From the NCBI GenBank assembly GCA_020060485.1, contig JAGVAB010000073.1, forward strand, positions 1 through 6,457: a stretch of DNA of 6,457 bases, written 5' to 3'. The DNA comes from Anaerolineales bacterium (GTDB lineage Bacteria > Chloroflexota > Anaerolineae > Anaerolineales > Anaerolineaceae). The position numbers were made by a program, and so were the translations under genes. Positions 1-5,458 of this stretch are shown here, piece after piece; the stretch's first letter is position 1; each line of letters opens with the position of its first letter. The notes beneath the pieces were generated by a model. The model was not told where the DNA came from. It did no database searches and was given only the letters and a program-made list of their open reading frames with translations.

Positions 1-80
1 CCAAAGCCAGGGCTGCCTGGCTCAGCGATCAATGGGATCACCTGGCTGCCCGTCGGGCTATTTTACCGTTGGCCATCTAA
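1..80 (+). CDS. 3' end of an unrecognised protein gene (partial)
   Basis: Reading from base 3, a frame stays open for 25 codons and ends in TAA at 78-80. It gives a C-terminus reading ...KARAAWLSDQWDHLAARRAILPLAI. The residue mix (Ala, Arg, Leu, Trp, Asp) and GC-rich third positions look like real coding sequence for this genome. The other two + frames run on to 90 and 135 but give proline/glycine-rich or low-quality peptides, and the minus strand is closed in all frames. The gene begins outside the window, the fragment is too short to assign to a family, and no terminator follows it. The choice of frame is an inference. Confidence 0.4.
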   Translation, partial: KARAAWLSDQWDHLAARRAILPLAI

Positions 81-133
81 CAACCTTTGAGTGCTCCCAT
101 CAAGAAGCAACCCTCTTCCTCCTCCCAAAACAA

Positions 134-157
134 TGAGAAAATAAGGAGGTATTCTCA
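134..157 (+). promoter_or_regulatory. Candidate leader stem-loop presenting AAGGAGGT
   Basis: TGAGAA (134-139) and TTCTCA (152-157) form a perfect 6-bp inverted repeat around a 12-base loop. The loop contains most of a near-perfect Shine-Dalgarno sequence, AAGGAGGT (143-150). In a second register, TGAG/CTCA plus AATA/TATT give 8 bp with a 2-base bulge and leave exactly AGGAGG (144-149) in the loop. CCTCCT at 118-123 is complementary to that loop. The only start codon nearby is ATG at 174, which opens an 8-codon frame (MDFAVKIV, stop 198-200) but lies 23 bases from the SD, too far for normal use. It could be an RNA control element or DNA operator for xpt-guaA. It does not resemble the purine riboswitch. 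The role is inferred. Confidence 0.3.
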
Positions 158-227
158 ATCCAATCCCCACAGTATGGATTTTGCGGTTAAAATTGTCTGA
201 ACATCTTAATTCCCAGGGAGCAATCAT

Positions 228-800
228 ATGCAAGCATTGAAAGATCGTATCTTAAGTGAAGGCCGTAACCTTGGCAACAGCATCCTCAAGGTGGATGGTT
301 TCATCAACCACCAGGTGGACCCGGCCCTGATGGACGCCTGCGGGCAGGAATTTGCCCGCCTGTTTGCCGAAACCAAACCCGACCGCATCCTGACCGCCGA
401 AATCTCCGGCATTGCCCCGGCGCTGATGACCGGCCTGTATATGCAGGTGCCGGTGGTCTATGCGCGCAAGAGCAAACCGGTGACGATGACTGCCGAAGTG
501 TACCTGACCACCGCCCCCTCGCACACCAAGGGACACATGGTGGAGCTCATTGTCTCGCCCGAATACCTGCGCTACGGCGAGCGCATCCTCATCATTGACG
601 ACTTTCTTGCCTCTGGCGCCACCATCGAAGGACTGGTGCGTCTGACCCACGCAGCCGGGGCGGTGCTGGTTGGCATCGGCACCCTGATCGAAAAGCCGGA
701 AGAAGGCGGACGTGAAGCTCTGGATCATCTCAACATCCCGGTGCATGCCCTGGCAGCAGTCGACCTGACCGACGACGGCCGCATCCTCTTTGTGGACTGA
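228..800 (+). CDS. xpt: Xanthine phosphoribosyltransferase
   Basis: Cytoplasmic purine salvage enzyme: xanthine + PRPP gives XMP + pyrophosphate. The 190-residue product matches the Bacillus-type Xpt family (about 190-195 residues) over its whole length. The N-terminal segment KVDGFINHQVDP (21-32) is the family's base-recognition region. SGIAPALMTGL (60-70) is followed by PVVYARK (75-81). The PRPP-binding loop is ILIIDDFLASGAT (120-132), with the two acidic residues D124-D125. GTLIEKPEEGGR (151-162) is the conserved flap after it. The start is supported by AGGGAG at 215-220, 7 bases before ATG. The gene is 6 bases upstream of guaA, which uses its product XMP. In Firmicutes xpt is often controlled by a guanine riboswitch, but none is visible here. 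Hypoxanthine/guanine PRTases are a less likely alternative because they lack the KVD-x-NHQ segment. Confidence 0.96.
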   Translation: MQALKDRILSEGRNLGNSILKVDGFINHQVDPALMDACGQEFARLFAETKPDRILTAEISGIAPALMTGLYMQVPVVYARKSKPVTMTAEVYLTTAPSHTKGHMVELIVSPEYLRYGERILIIDDFLASGATIEGLVRLTHAAGAVLVGIGTLIEKPEEGGREALDHLNIPVHALAAVDLTDDGRILFVD

Positions 801-806
801 GGCAGC

Positions 807-2366
807 ATGAAGCATTCCGCCCTCGCCATCCTGGACTTCGGTTCACAGTACACCCAGCTCATCGCCCGCCGGGTGCGCGAGCTGCAAGTCTATTGTGAGA
901 TCTTTCCCTGGGACGCCGACCCGCAGGTCATCCTGTCCTTGCAGCCCAAAGGCTTCATCCTTTCCGGCGGCCCAAACTCAATTTATGACTCGGGGGCGCC
1001 CACCCTGCCCGGCTTTGTGCTGGAAAGCGGCCTGCCCATTCTGGGCATTTGCTACGGCATGCAGGCCCTGACCCATGCCCTGGGCGGCAAGGTGGCCGCC
1101 TCCACAGACCGCGAGTATGGCCTGGCGCAAATTGAAGTGACTGCCGATAACCCCCTGCTGGGCAGCGGCAGCCAGGCGGTGTGGATGTCGCATGGCGACC
1201 GCATCGAAAGCCCGCCGCCCGGTTTTGTGGTGCTGGCCTGCAGCAGCAACAGCCCCACCGCCGCCATGGGCAACCTGCAATCCCGCTACTTCGGCGTGCA
1301 GTTCCACCCCGAAGTGCACCATACCCCCGGCGGCCAGGATATTCTGCGCCGTTTTGCAGTCGATATCTGCCGCATCCAGCCGGACTGGACAGCGGACTCG
1401 ATCATTGGCGAAGCGGTGGCTGCCACCCGCAGCCAGGTGCAAGGCGCCCGCCTGTTGACCGCGGTCAGCGGCGGGGTGGACTCCAGCGTGGCCACTGCCC
1501 TGGCTTACCGCGCCGTTGGCACGCAGTTGACCGCCGTCTTTGTGGATAACGGCCTGCTGCGCCAGGACGAGCGCCAGCAGGTGGAAGCCGCCTTCGGCAA
1601 CAGCCTGGGCAGCAACCTGATTGTGGTCGATGCTGTTGACACCTTTCTGGGTAACCTGCGCGGCGTGAGCGACCCCGAACAAAAACGCAAGATCATCGGC
1701 GAAACCTTTATCCGCGTCTTTGAGGCCGAAGCCCACCGCCTGGGCAAAGTGCCCTTCCTGATGCAGGGCACCATCTACCCGGACGTGGTCGAGTCTGCTT
1801 CCGGCGGCAAATCCAAAGCCCACACCATCAAATCGCACCATAATGTGGGCGGCTTGCCGCAAGATATCCAGTTCAGCCTGGTCGAGCCGCTGCGCTACCT
1901 GTTTAAGGATGAAGTACGCGCCGTGGGCGAAGCCCTGGGCCTGCCCGCTTCTCTCGTCTGGCGGCAGCCTTTCCCCGGCCCTGGCCTGGCCGTGCGCTGC
2001 CTGGGAGAGATCACCGCCGAGCGACTGGCCGCCCTGCGGGCCGCCGATCATATTTTCACCAGCGAGCTGACTGCTGCCGGCTATCTGCATAACCGCCAGC
2101 CCTCTGCCCCGCGCCAGGTGGCCCAGGCTTTTGCCGCCCTGCTGCCTGTGCGCTCGGTGGGCGTCATGGGCGACCAGCGCACCTATCAGGAGACGATTGT
2201 CCTGCGGGCAGTTACCAGTGAAGACTTTATGACCGCCGACTGGGCGCGCCTGCCGGATGACCTGCTGGGGCGGGCGGCCAACCGCATTGTCAACGAAGTC
2301 AAGGGCGTCAACCGGGTGGTGTACGACATCACCAGCAAGCCGCCCGCCACCATCGAGTGGGAATGA
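807..2366 (+). CDS. guaA: GMP synthase (glutamine-hydrolysing)
   Basis: Cytoplasmic two-domain enzyme: XMP + ATP + glutamine gives GMP + AMP + PPi + glutamate, the last step of guanine nucleotide synthesis. Its 519 residues are the usual length. Residues about 6-190 are a class I glutamine amidotransferase, with the nucleophile C83 in GICYGMQ and the rest of the triad, H167 and E169, in QFHPEV. From about 200 comes the ATP-pyrophosphatase domain, with the P-loop SGGVDSS (221-227), [11 protein letters not shown] (320-330) and [10 protein letters not shown] (342-351). The C-terminal dimerisation and XMP-binding domain has [11 protein letters not shown] (387-397) and ends in the family's typical KPPATIEWE (511-519). 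All catalytic motifs look intact. The ATG lies 6 bases after the xpt stop; GAGG at 799-802 overlaps that stop and can act as ribosome-binding site, so the two genes are very probably one transcript. Base composition is GC-rich (about 63-70% in sampled lines). Confidence 0.98.
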   Translation: MKHSALAILDFGSQYTQLIARRVRELQVYCEIFPWDADPQVILSLQPKGFILSGGPNSIYDSGAPTLPGFVLESGLPILGICYGMQALTHALGGKVAASTDREYGLAQIEVTADNPLLGSGSQAVWMSHGDRIESPPPGFVVLACSSNSPTAAMGNLQSRYFGVQFHPEVHHTPGGQDILRRFAVDICRIQPDWTADSIIGEAVAATRSQVQGARLLTAVSGGVDSSVATALAYRAVGTQLTAVFVDNGLLRQDERQQVEAAFGNSLGSNLIVVDAVDTFLGNLRGVSDPEQKRKIIGETFIRVFEAEAHRLGKVPFLMQGTIYPDVVESASGGKSKAHTIKSHHNVGGLPQDIQFSLVEPLRYLFKDEVRAVGEALGLPASLVWRQPFPGPGLAVRCLGEITAERLAALRAADHIFTSELTAAGYLHNRQPSAPRQVAQAFAALLPVRSVGVMGDQRTYQETIVLRAVTSEDFMTADWARLPDDLLGRAANRIVNEVKGVNRVVYDITSKPPATIEWE

Positions 2367-2392
2367 CATTGCCGCAATTTTTCAGTGCTTCT

Positions 2393-2425
2393 TTGCAACC
2401 CCCACCAAAATTTTGCGTATATAAA
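2393..2425 (+). promoter_or_regulatory. Possible sigma-70-type promoter for the membrane protein gene
   Basis: The 97-base gap after guaA is AT-rich compared with its surroundings. TTGCAA (2393-2398) could be a -35 box, and TATATAAA (2418-2425) contains two overlapping -10-like hexamers. The spacer is 19 bases to TATATA or 21 to TATAAA, longer than the ideal 17. Transcription would begin near 2430, leaving a leader of about 30 bases before ATG 2464. No convincing terminator for guaA was seen in this gap, so read-through from the purine operon is also possible. Confidence 0.3.
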
Positions 2426-2451
2426 GGTGTAAGCAACTGTCATTTTGAGTG

Positions 2452-2457
2452 AAAGGA
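2452..2457 (+). promoter_or_regulatory. Ribosome-binding site that sets the start of the membrane protein
   Basis: AAAGGA (2452-2457) lies 6 bases before ATG 2464. An in-frame GTG at 2449 would extend the protein by five residues, but it would put this SD inside the coding sequence and has no SD of its own. The ATG is therefore preferred. Confidence 0.6.
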
Positions 2458-2463
2458 AATATC

Positions 2464-3489
2464 ATGGATTTCGGAGAAATTTTAGGAAAAGCCGGGAAGA
2501 TCATCTGGAAGAACAAGGTACTGTGGATCTTCGGTATTCTGGCTGGCTGCGGCGCCAGCGGCGGAAGCGGCGGCGGAGGCGGCAACAGCGGTTATCGAAT
2601 GGACGGCTCGTCTTCATCGAATTTCAATAACCCCTTTGGCAACATGTTCCCGCGGGCACAGGAATTTGGCTGGCAGGTGGAGAACTTTTTTGACAATTTG
2701 CAGGGCGGCACTTTGGCCTTGATCATCGTTGGCCTCGTCCTTTTCAGCCTGCTGATCAGTGCCTTCGTCCTGGTGCTAAGCTCGATCGGCAAGGCTGGCC
2801 TGATCCACGGCACAGTCCTGGCTGACCAGACTGGTGAGCTTGCCGAAAAATTGAACTTCAAACAGGTCTGGAGCGGCAGCAAGCCCTACATCTGGCGCAT
2901 TGTGCTGCTCACCCTGCTACTGGCGGTGGCGGCAATTGCCCTTACCCTGATCCTGGTGCTGCCGATCGTGCTGGTTAGCGTACTGACCTTGGGGATCGGC
3001 TTGTTGTGCATCCTGCCGTTGATCTGCATCATGGTCCCTGTTTTCTGGATGGTCGGCGTGATCATCGAACAGGCCACCGTGGCGATCGTGGTTGAAGACC
3101 TGGGTGTGTTCGACAGTATCAAACGTGCCTGGCAGGTGGTCATCCAGCAGAACCTGGGCGGCTATATTGTCCTGGCGTTGATCCTGGGCATCGGTGGCGC
3201 CATTGTGGGCTTCCTGATCGGCCTGCCCTTGCTGCTGATCCTGGTGCCGGTGGCGATTGCCTTGTTTGTCAGCAATCAGGCTGTGATGACCGGTGGATTG
3301 ATCGCGGGTATCGTGTTGTTCGTGATCTATATTCCCATCGCCATCCTGCTCAGCGGCATTCTGCAAGCCTATCTGGGCAGCGCCTGGACCCTGGCCTTCC
3401 GCCAGGCCACCCGCCGCCCGCCGGAACCGGTTGAATTCCAGGGCGACCTGGACCTGTTGAGCAGCGACACACCGGGTGTTGTTGGTTGA
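2464..3489 (+). CDS. Multi-pass membrane protein with Gly-rich linker, function unknown
   Basis: A 341-residue, very hydrophobic protein. The N-terminus has a basic/amphipathic stretch ending in WKNK (15-18), a short hydrophobic run (19-28), and then a glycine/serine-rich linker of about 30 residues. Strongly hydrophobic stretches lie at about 82-107, 144-168, 170-203, 232-268 and 275-303, so there are probably six or more membrane spans. Between them is VVEDLGVFDSIKRAWQVVIQQN (209-230). A loop of this kind (a conserved Ser/Ile-Lys-Arg-Ala-Trp segment before a span) is seen in bacterial membrane families related to the membrane domain of glycerophosphodiester phosphodiesterases and to DUF975-like proteins. 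That resemblance is by eye only. The C-terminal tail (about 314-341) is polar and probably cytoplasmic. The gene probably forms its own unit, with a candidate promoter upstream and a strong terminator 17 bases after the stop. No catalytic motif is visible. LAGC at 26-29 looks like a lipobox but may be chance. Confidence 0.85.
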   Translation: MDFGEILGKAGKIIWKNKVLWIFGILAGCGASGGSGGGGGNSGYRMDGSSSSNFNNPFGNMFPRAQEFGWQVENFFDNLQGGTLALIIVGLVLFSLLISAFVLVLSSIGKAGLIHGTVLADQTGELAEKLNFKQVWSGSKPYIWRIVLLTLLLAVAAIALTLILVLPIVLVSVLTLGIGLLCILPLICIMVPVFWMVGVIIEQATVAIVVEDLGVFDSIKRAWQVVIQQNLGGYIVLALILGIGGAIVGFLIGLPLLLILVPVAIALFVSNQAVMTGGLIAGIVLFVIYIPIAILLSGILQAYLGSAWTLAFRQATRRPPEPVEFQGDLDLLSSDTPGVVG

Positions 3490-3506
3490 TCAAGCCTGTC
3501 CAATCC

Positions 3507-3547
3507 AAAGACCGTGCGCTGAGCATGTCGAAGCGCACGGTCTTTTT
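3507..3547 (+). terminator. Strong intrinsic terminator with REP-like loop
   Basis: AAAGACCGTGCGCT (3507-3520) pairs perfectly with AGCGCACGGTCTTT (3532-3545), giving a 14-bp stem with an 11-base loop, GAGCATGTCGA. The right arm runs into TTTTT (3543-3547). It starts 17 bases after the membrane protein stop codon. The run of T is on the + side only (the other side has just three A), so it acts mainly on + strand transcripts. The loop with its closing bases, CTGAGCATGTCGAAG, resembles the CTGAGCxTGTCGAAG core of palindromic repeats that are widespread in bacterial genomes, so this may be a repeat element co-opted as a terminator. Confidence 0.85.
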
Positions 3548-3575
3548 GATGACAAGACCCCTGCAAATGTAGAGT

Positions 3576-3604
3576 CTGCGGAAGATTTGATGCCCATTCC
3601 GCAG
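3576..3604. repeat. Inverted repeat (8-bp hairpin)
   Basis: CTGCGGAA (3576-3583) and TTCCGCAG (3597-3604) are perfect inverted repeats separated by 13 bases. No T-run follows, so it is not a classical terminator. It lies between the terminator and the next palindrome in a 217-base stretch without genes. Function unknown. Confidence 0.45.
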
Positions 3605-3623
3605 GCCGAGCTTCGTCGAGGCC
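3604..3623. repeat. Second REP-like palindrome
   Basis: GGCC (3604-3607) and GGCC (3620-3623) flank GAGCTTCGTCGA. This inner sequence matches the terminator loop GAGCATGTCGA except for one substitution and one added base. An alternative pairing is CGA (3607-3609) with TCG (3616-3618). The shared GAGCxT(x)GTCGA core suggests both elements belong to one family of short palindromic repeats. This is inferred from two copies in this window. Confidence 0.35.
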
Positions 3624-3667
3624 GGCTTTATCTTCTCTCCTGTTGATCACCGCCGCAGCTTTGGCAA

Positions 3668-3676
3668 TGATATACT
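3668..3676 (+). promoter_or_regulatory. Candidate extended -10 promoter for the surface-polymer gene pair
   Basis: TGATATACT fits the extended -10 pattern TGnTATAAT with one mismatch in the hexamer. No good -35 box sits 17 bases upstream; TTGATC at 3643-3648 is 22 bases away. Extended -10 promoters can work without a strong -35. Transcription would start near 3683, leaving a leader of about 80 bases before ATG 3765. No other plausible promoter was found between the terminator and this gene. Confidence 0.35.
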
Positions 3677-3764
3677 TACCCTCATCCAGGGAGTCGAACC
3701 CGCCCCTGCACGTCTTTCGATCCTGCATTCAGGCTCGGCAAACCATCTGAAAAATCCAGGGAAC

Positions 3765-4985
3765 ATGGCACAAATAAACGAAGACAACCCACAAAAGCAA
3801 AAACAGACACACCTTATTAAGGCAGGCAGAAGGGTCAAATGGCTGTGGATGGACGCGCTCTACTGGCTGATCAGGCTGCTTTTTCCCATCCAGGACAAAG
3901 CTGTTTTTCAAAGCTTCCGCGGCAAATTTTACGCGTGCAACCCCAGGGCCATCTCCGAGGAATTGCACCGCCAAAGCCCTGCCACCAGGATCGTATGGCT
4001 TTTCAAACATCCGCAGGAAAAGAACGTGCCGGACTATGTGCACCGCGCACGGTCGGGTTCACTGCGCGCCTTGTATGAGATGACCACTGCCAGATATTGG
4101 GTGGACAATTTCAACAAACCACATCACACACGCAAAAGACCCGGGCAAATCTATATCCAGACCTGGCATGGAGACAGGAGCTTTAAGAAAACCCTGTATG
4201 ATTCGCCAGGCTATCAAAAAAACACCCGCTACATCGAGGCGGATATTTGCGACGCGATCACTGCGGGTTCAAATTTTGCGATCAGGAAGCTGACCAGTGC
4301 CTTTGCCTACCACAACCAGTTTTTGCCTTATGGCTGCCCGCGCAATGATAAATTGATCCGCAATGATCCTGAAGAAAAACAACGCGTCAAAACCGCCCTG
4401 GACTTGCCGCCTGAAAGCAAGGTTTTGTTGTATGCGCCCACGTTTCGCAATGAAGCCCAGAACAGCGTGCAGGAAATCAGGCATCTGCATTTGCCGGCGA
4501 TCCTTGACGCATTAAGGGCCGCAACTGGCACAGACTGGGTCTGCCTGACCAGGGCGCACAGCAACACAAAAGGGCTGCATTTTGCGCACGGTCAGCAGGC
4601 CGGCATCCTGGATGTCAGCGCTTATGAAGAGACAGCCGACCTGTTCCTGGTCACCGACTTTTTGATCACCGATTACTCCTCCGTTGCCGGCGACTTTGCA
4701 CTGATGGGAAAGCCCATCCTTCTTTTTCAACCCGATAAAGAGGAATACATCACCAGAGACAGAACCCTGTATTTCGATATTGACCAATCCCCCTATCTTG
4801 TGGCAAGCAGCCAGGAAGAATTGCTGGCCAGCATTGCACAGTATGACGGTGACTTCTACAGACAGAATTGCGCAGAGATCCTCAAATTTTACGATACCTT
4901 TGAAAGCGGCCAGGCCTCCCGAAAAGTTGTTCAATTCATGCTGGCAAGCGCAGGTGCGGAAAGGCATTCGGAGACAAACCAATGA
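3765..4985 (+). CDS. CDP-glycerol glycerophosphotransferase family protein (TagB/TagF-like)
   Basis: 406 residues. Members of this family (PF04464) transfer glycerol phosphate or related polyol phosphates from CDP-linked donors to teichoic acids or other surface glycans, at the inner face of the membrane. The N-terminal part WMDALYWLIRLLFPIQDKAV (28-47) could be membrane-associated and is followed by the family-type segment FQSFRGKFYACNPRAISEEL (48-67). The catalytic domain has QTWHG (132-136, with H135), YAPTFR (223-228), LTRAHSN (261-267, with H265) and TDFLITDYSSVAGDFALMGKP (297-317). H135 and H265 correspond by position and context to the two essential histidines of TagF. PDKEEY...RDRTLYFD (323-338) follows as usual. 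No separate N-terminal glycosyltransferase domain is present, so it resembles a short TagB-type or single-domain enzyme. SD AGGGA (3758-3762) is only 2 bases from ATG; the next ATG (3849) has no better site. The stop overlaps the next gene by ATGA. GC is lower (about 43-48% in sampled lines) than in guaA. Confidence 0.9.
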   Translation: MAQINEDNPQKQKQTHLIKAGRRVKWLWMDALYWLIRLLFPIQDKAVFQSFRGKFYACNPRAISEELHRQSPATRIVWLFKHPQEKNVPDYVHRARSGSLRALYEMTTARYWVDNFNKPHHTRKRPGQIYIQTWHGDRSFKKTLYDSPGYQKNTRYIEADICDAITAGSNFAIRKLTSAFAYHNQFLPYGCPRNDKLIRNDPEEKQRVKTALDLPPESKVLLYAPTFRNEAQNSVQEIRHLHLPAILDALRAATGTDWVCLTRAHSNTKGLHFAHGQQAGILDVSAYEETADLFLVTDFLITDYSSVAGDFALMGKPILLFQPDKEEYITRDRTLYFDIDQSPYLVASSQEELLASIAQYDGDFYRQNCAEILKFYDTFESGQASRKVVQFMLASAGAERHSETNQ

Positions 4986-5401
4986 AATTGTACGAACTGG
5001 GCTACACGACGGGTGTCTTCGACATCTTCCATATTGGACATTTGAATATCCTGCGCCGGGCCAAAGAATGCTGCCAAACCCTCATCGTGGGGGTATGCAC
5101 GGATGAACTGACCCTGGCATTAAAAGGCGCTCCGCCGGTCATGCCCTTCGTTGACCGGCTGGAGATCATCCAATCTATCAAATATGTGGATCTGGCGGTG
5201 GCTGAAAACACGGACGATAAACTGGAGGCATGGCGCCAATACCAGTTTGAGGTGATCTTCAAAGGCGATGACTGGCAGGGAACCCCAAAATGGATCGCAT
5301 TGGAGCAGAAGTTCAGGGAAGTCGGTGTATCGGTGGTCTTCTTGCCTTACACACCGGGGGTCAACTCCACCACATTGAGGGAAAAACTCCTGGCTGAGTG
5401 A
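4982..5401 (+). CDS. Glycerol-3-phosphate cytidylyltransferase-like protein (TagD-like nucleotidyltransferase)
   Basis: A small (139 residues) single-domain cytidylyltransferase of the HIGH superfamily, which makes a CDP-alcohol from CTP and an alcohol phosphate, releasing pyrophosphate. YTTGVFDIFHIGHLNIL (8-24) contains HIGH (17-20). VGVCTDEL (36-43) and PFVDRLEIIQSIKYVD (55-70) match the TagD order, as does FKGDDWQGT (93-101). Near the C-terminus, LPYTPGVNSTTLRE replaces the RTEGISTT signature: the Arg is Tyr and one residue appears added. The length is that of TagD (about 130 residues). ATG 4982 overlaps the upstream stop as ATGA and has GGAG (4970-4973) 8 bases before it, so the pair is probably translationally coupled. 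The neighbouring glycerophosphotransferase makes CDP-glycerol the most likely product. CDP-ethanolamine or a CDP-polyol is possible given the altered motif. Confidence 0.88.
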   Translation: MKLYELGYTTGVFDIFHIGHLNILRRAKECCQTLIVGVCTDELTLALKGAPPVMPFVDRLEIIQSIKYVDLAVAENTDDKLEAWRQYQFEVIFKGDDWQGTPKWIALEQKFREVGVSVVFLPYTPGVNSTTLREKLLAE

Positions 5402-5444
5402 CACATGTACGGCCGGGAAATTCACGCCAACCTTCAGGCCAACG

Positions 5445-5450
5445 AAAGGA
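5445..5450 (+). promoter_or_regulatory. Ribosome-binding site that sets the PARG start
   Basis: AAAGGA lies 8 bases before ATG 5459. An in-frame ATG at 5405, three bases after the preceding stop, would add 18 residues but has no SD, and this AAAGGA would fall inside the gene. The downstream ATG is preferred. Confidence 0.6.
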
Positions 5451-5458
5451 AAATCGTC

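Noticed and set aside
174..200. Leader peptide MDFAVKIV
   Set aside because: It is only eight codons long, the strong SD is 23 bases away, and it lacks runs of regulatory codons.
181..210. TTGCGG ... CTTAAT as a promoter for xpt
   Set aside because: Transcription would start near 217, inside the SD at 215-220, leaving no leader for ribosome binding. Matches to consensus are also weak.
81..227. Purine (guanine) riboswitch upstream of xpt
   Set aside because: The conserved pieces of that aptamer (TATA-containing P1, the two kissing loops and the core GTTTCTACC-like segment) are not present.
252..815. 187-codon open frame on the minus strand opposite xpt
   Set aside because: Antisense shadow of a well-supported gene; low-quality, His-rich peptide with no recognisable domain.
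978..2369. 463-codon open frame on the minus strand opposite guaA
   Set aside because: It is fully antisense to an unambiguous GMP synthase. Its His/Gly/Ala/Gln-rich sequence is what GC-rich codon bias gives in the complementary frame, and it shows no family motif.
2367..2385. Terminator after guaA (TTGCCGCAATTTTT)
   Set aside because: Only a three-base stem can form before the T-run, too weak for an intrinsic terminator.
3690..3715. tRNA or tmRNA 3' end on the minus strand (GGGTTCGACTCCC)
   Set aside because: The T-loop-like sequence has only about three of five stem pairs, and no matching acceptor stem, anticodon arm or CCA end was found around it.
3369..3728. Minus-strand frame starting at 3728 (GKYIIAKAAAVINRRE...)
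   Set aside because: Its first part looks faintly protein-like, recalling RNA polymerase omega helices, but it runs through the perfect terminator hairpin and into the antisense of the membrane protein gene, with no supporting domain.
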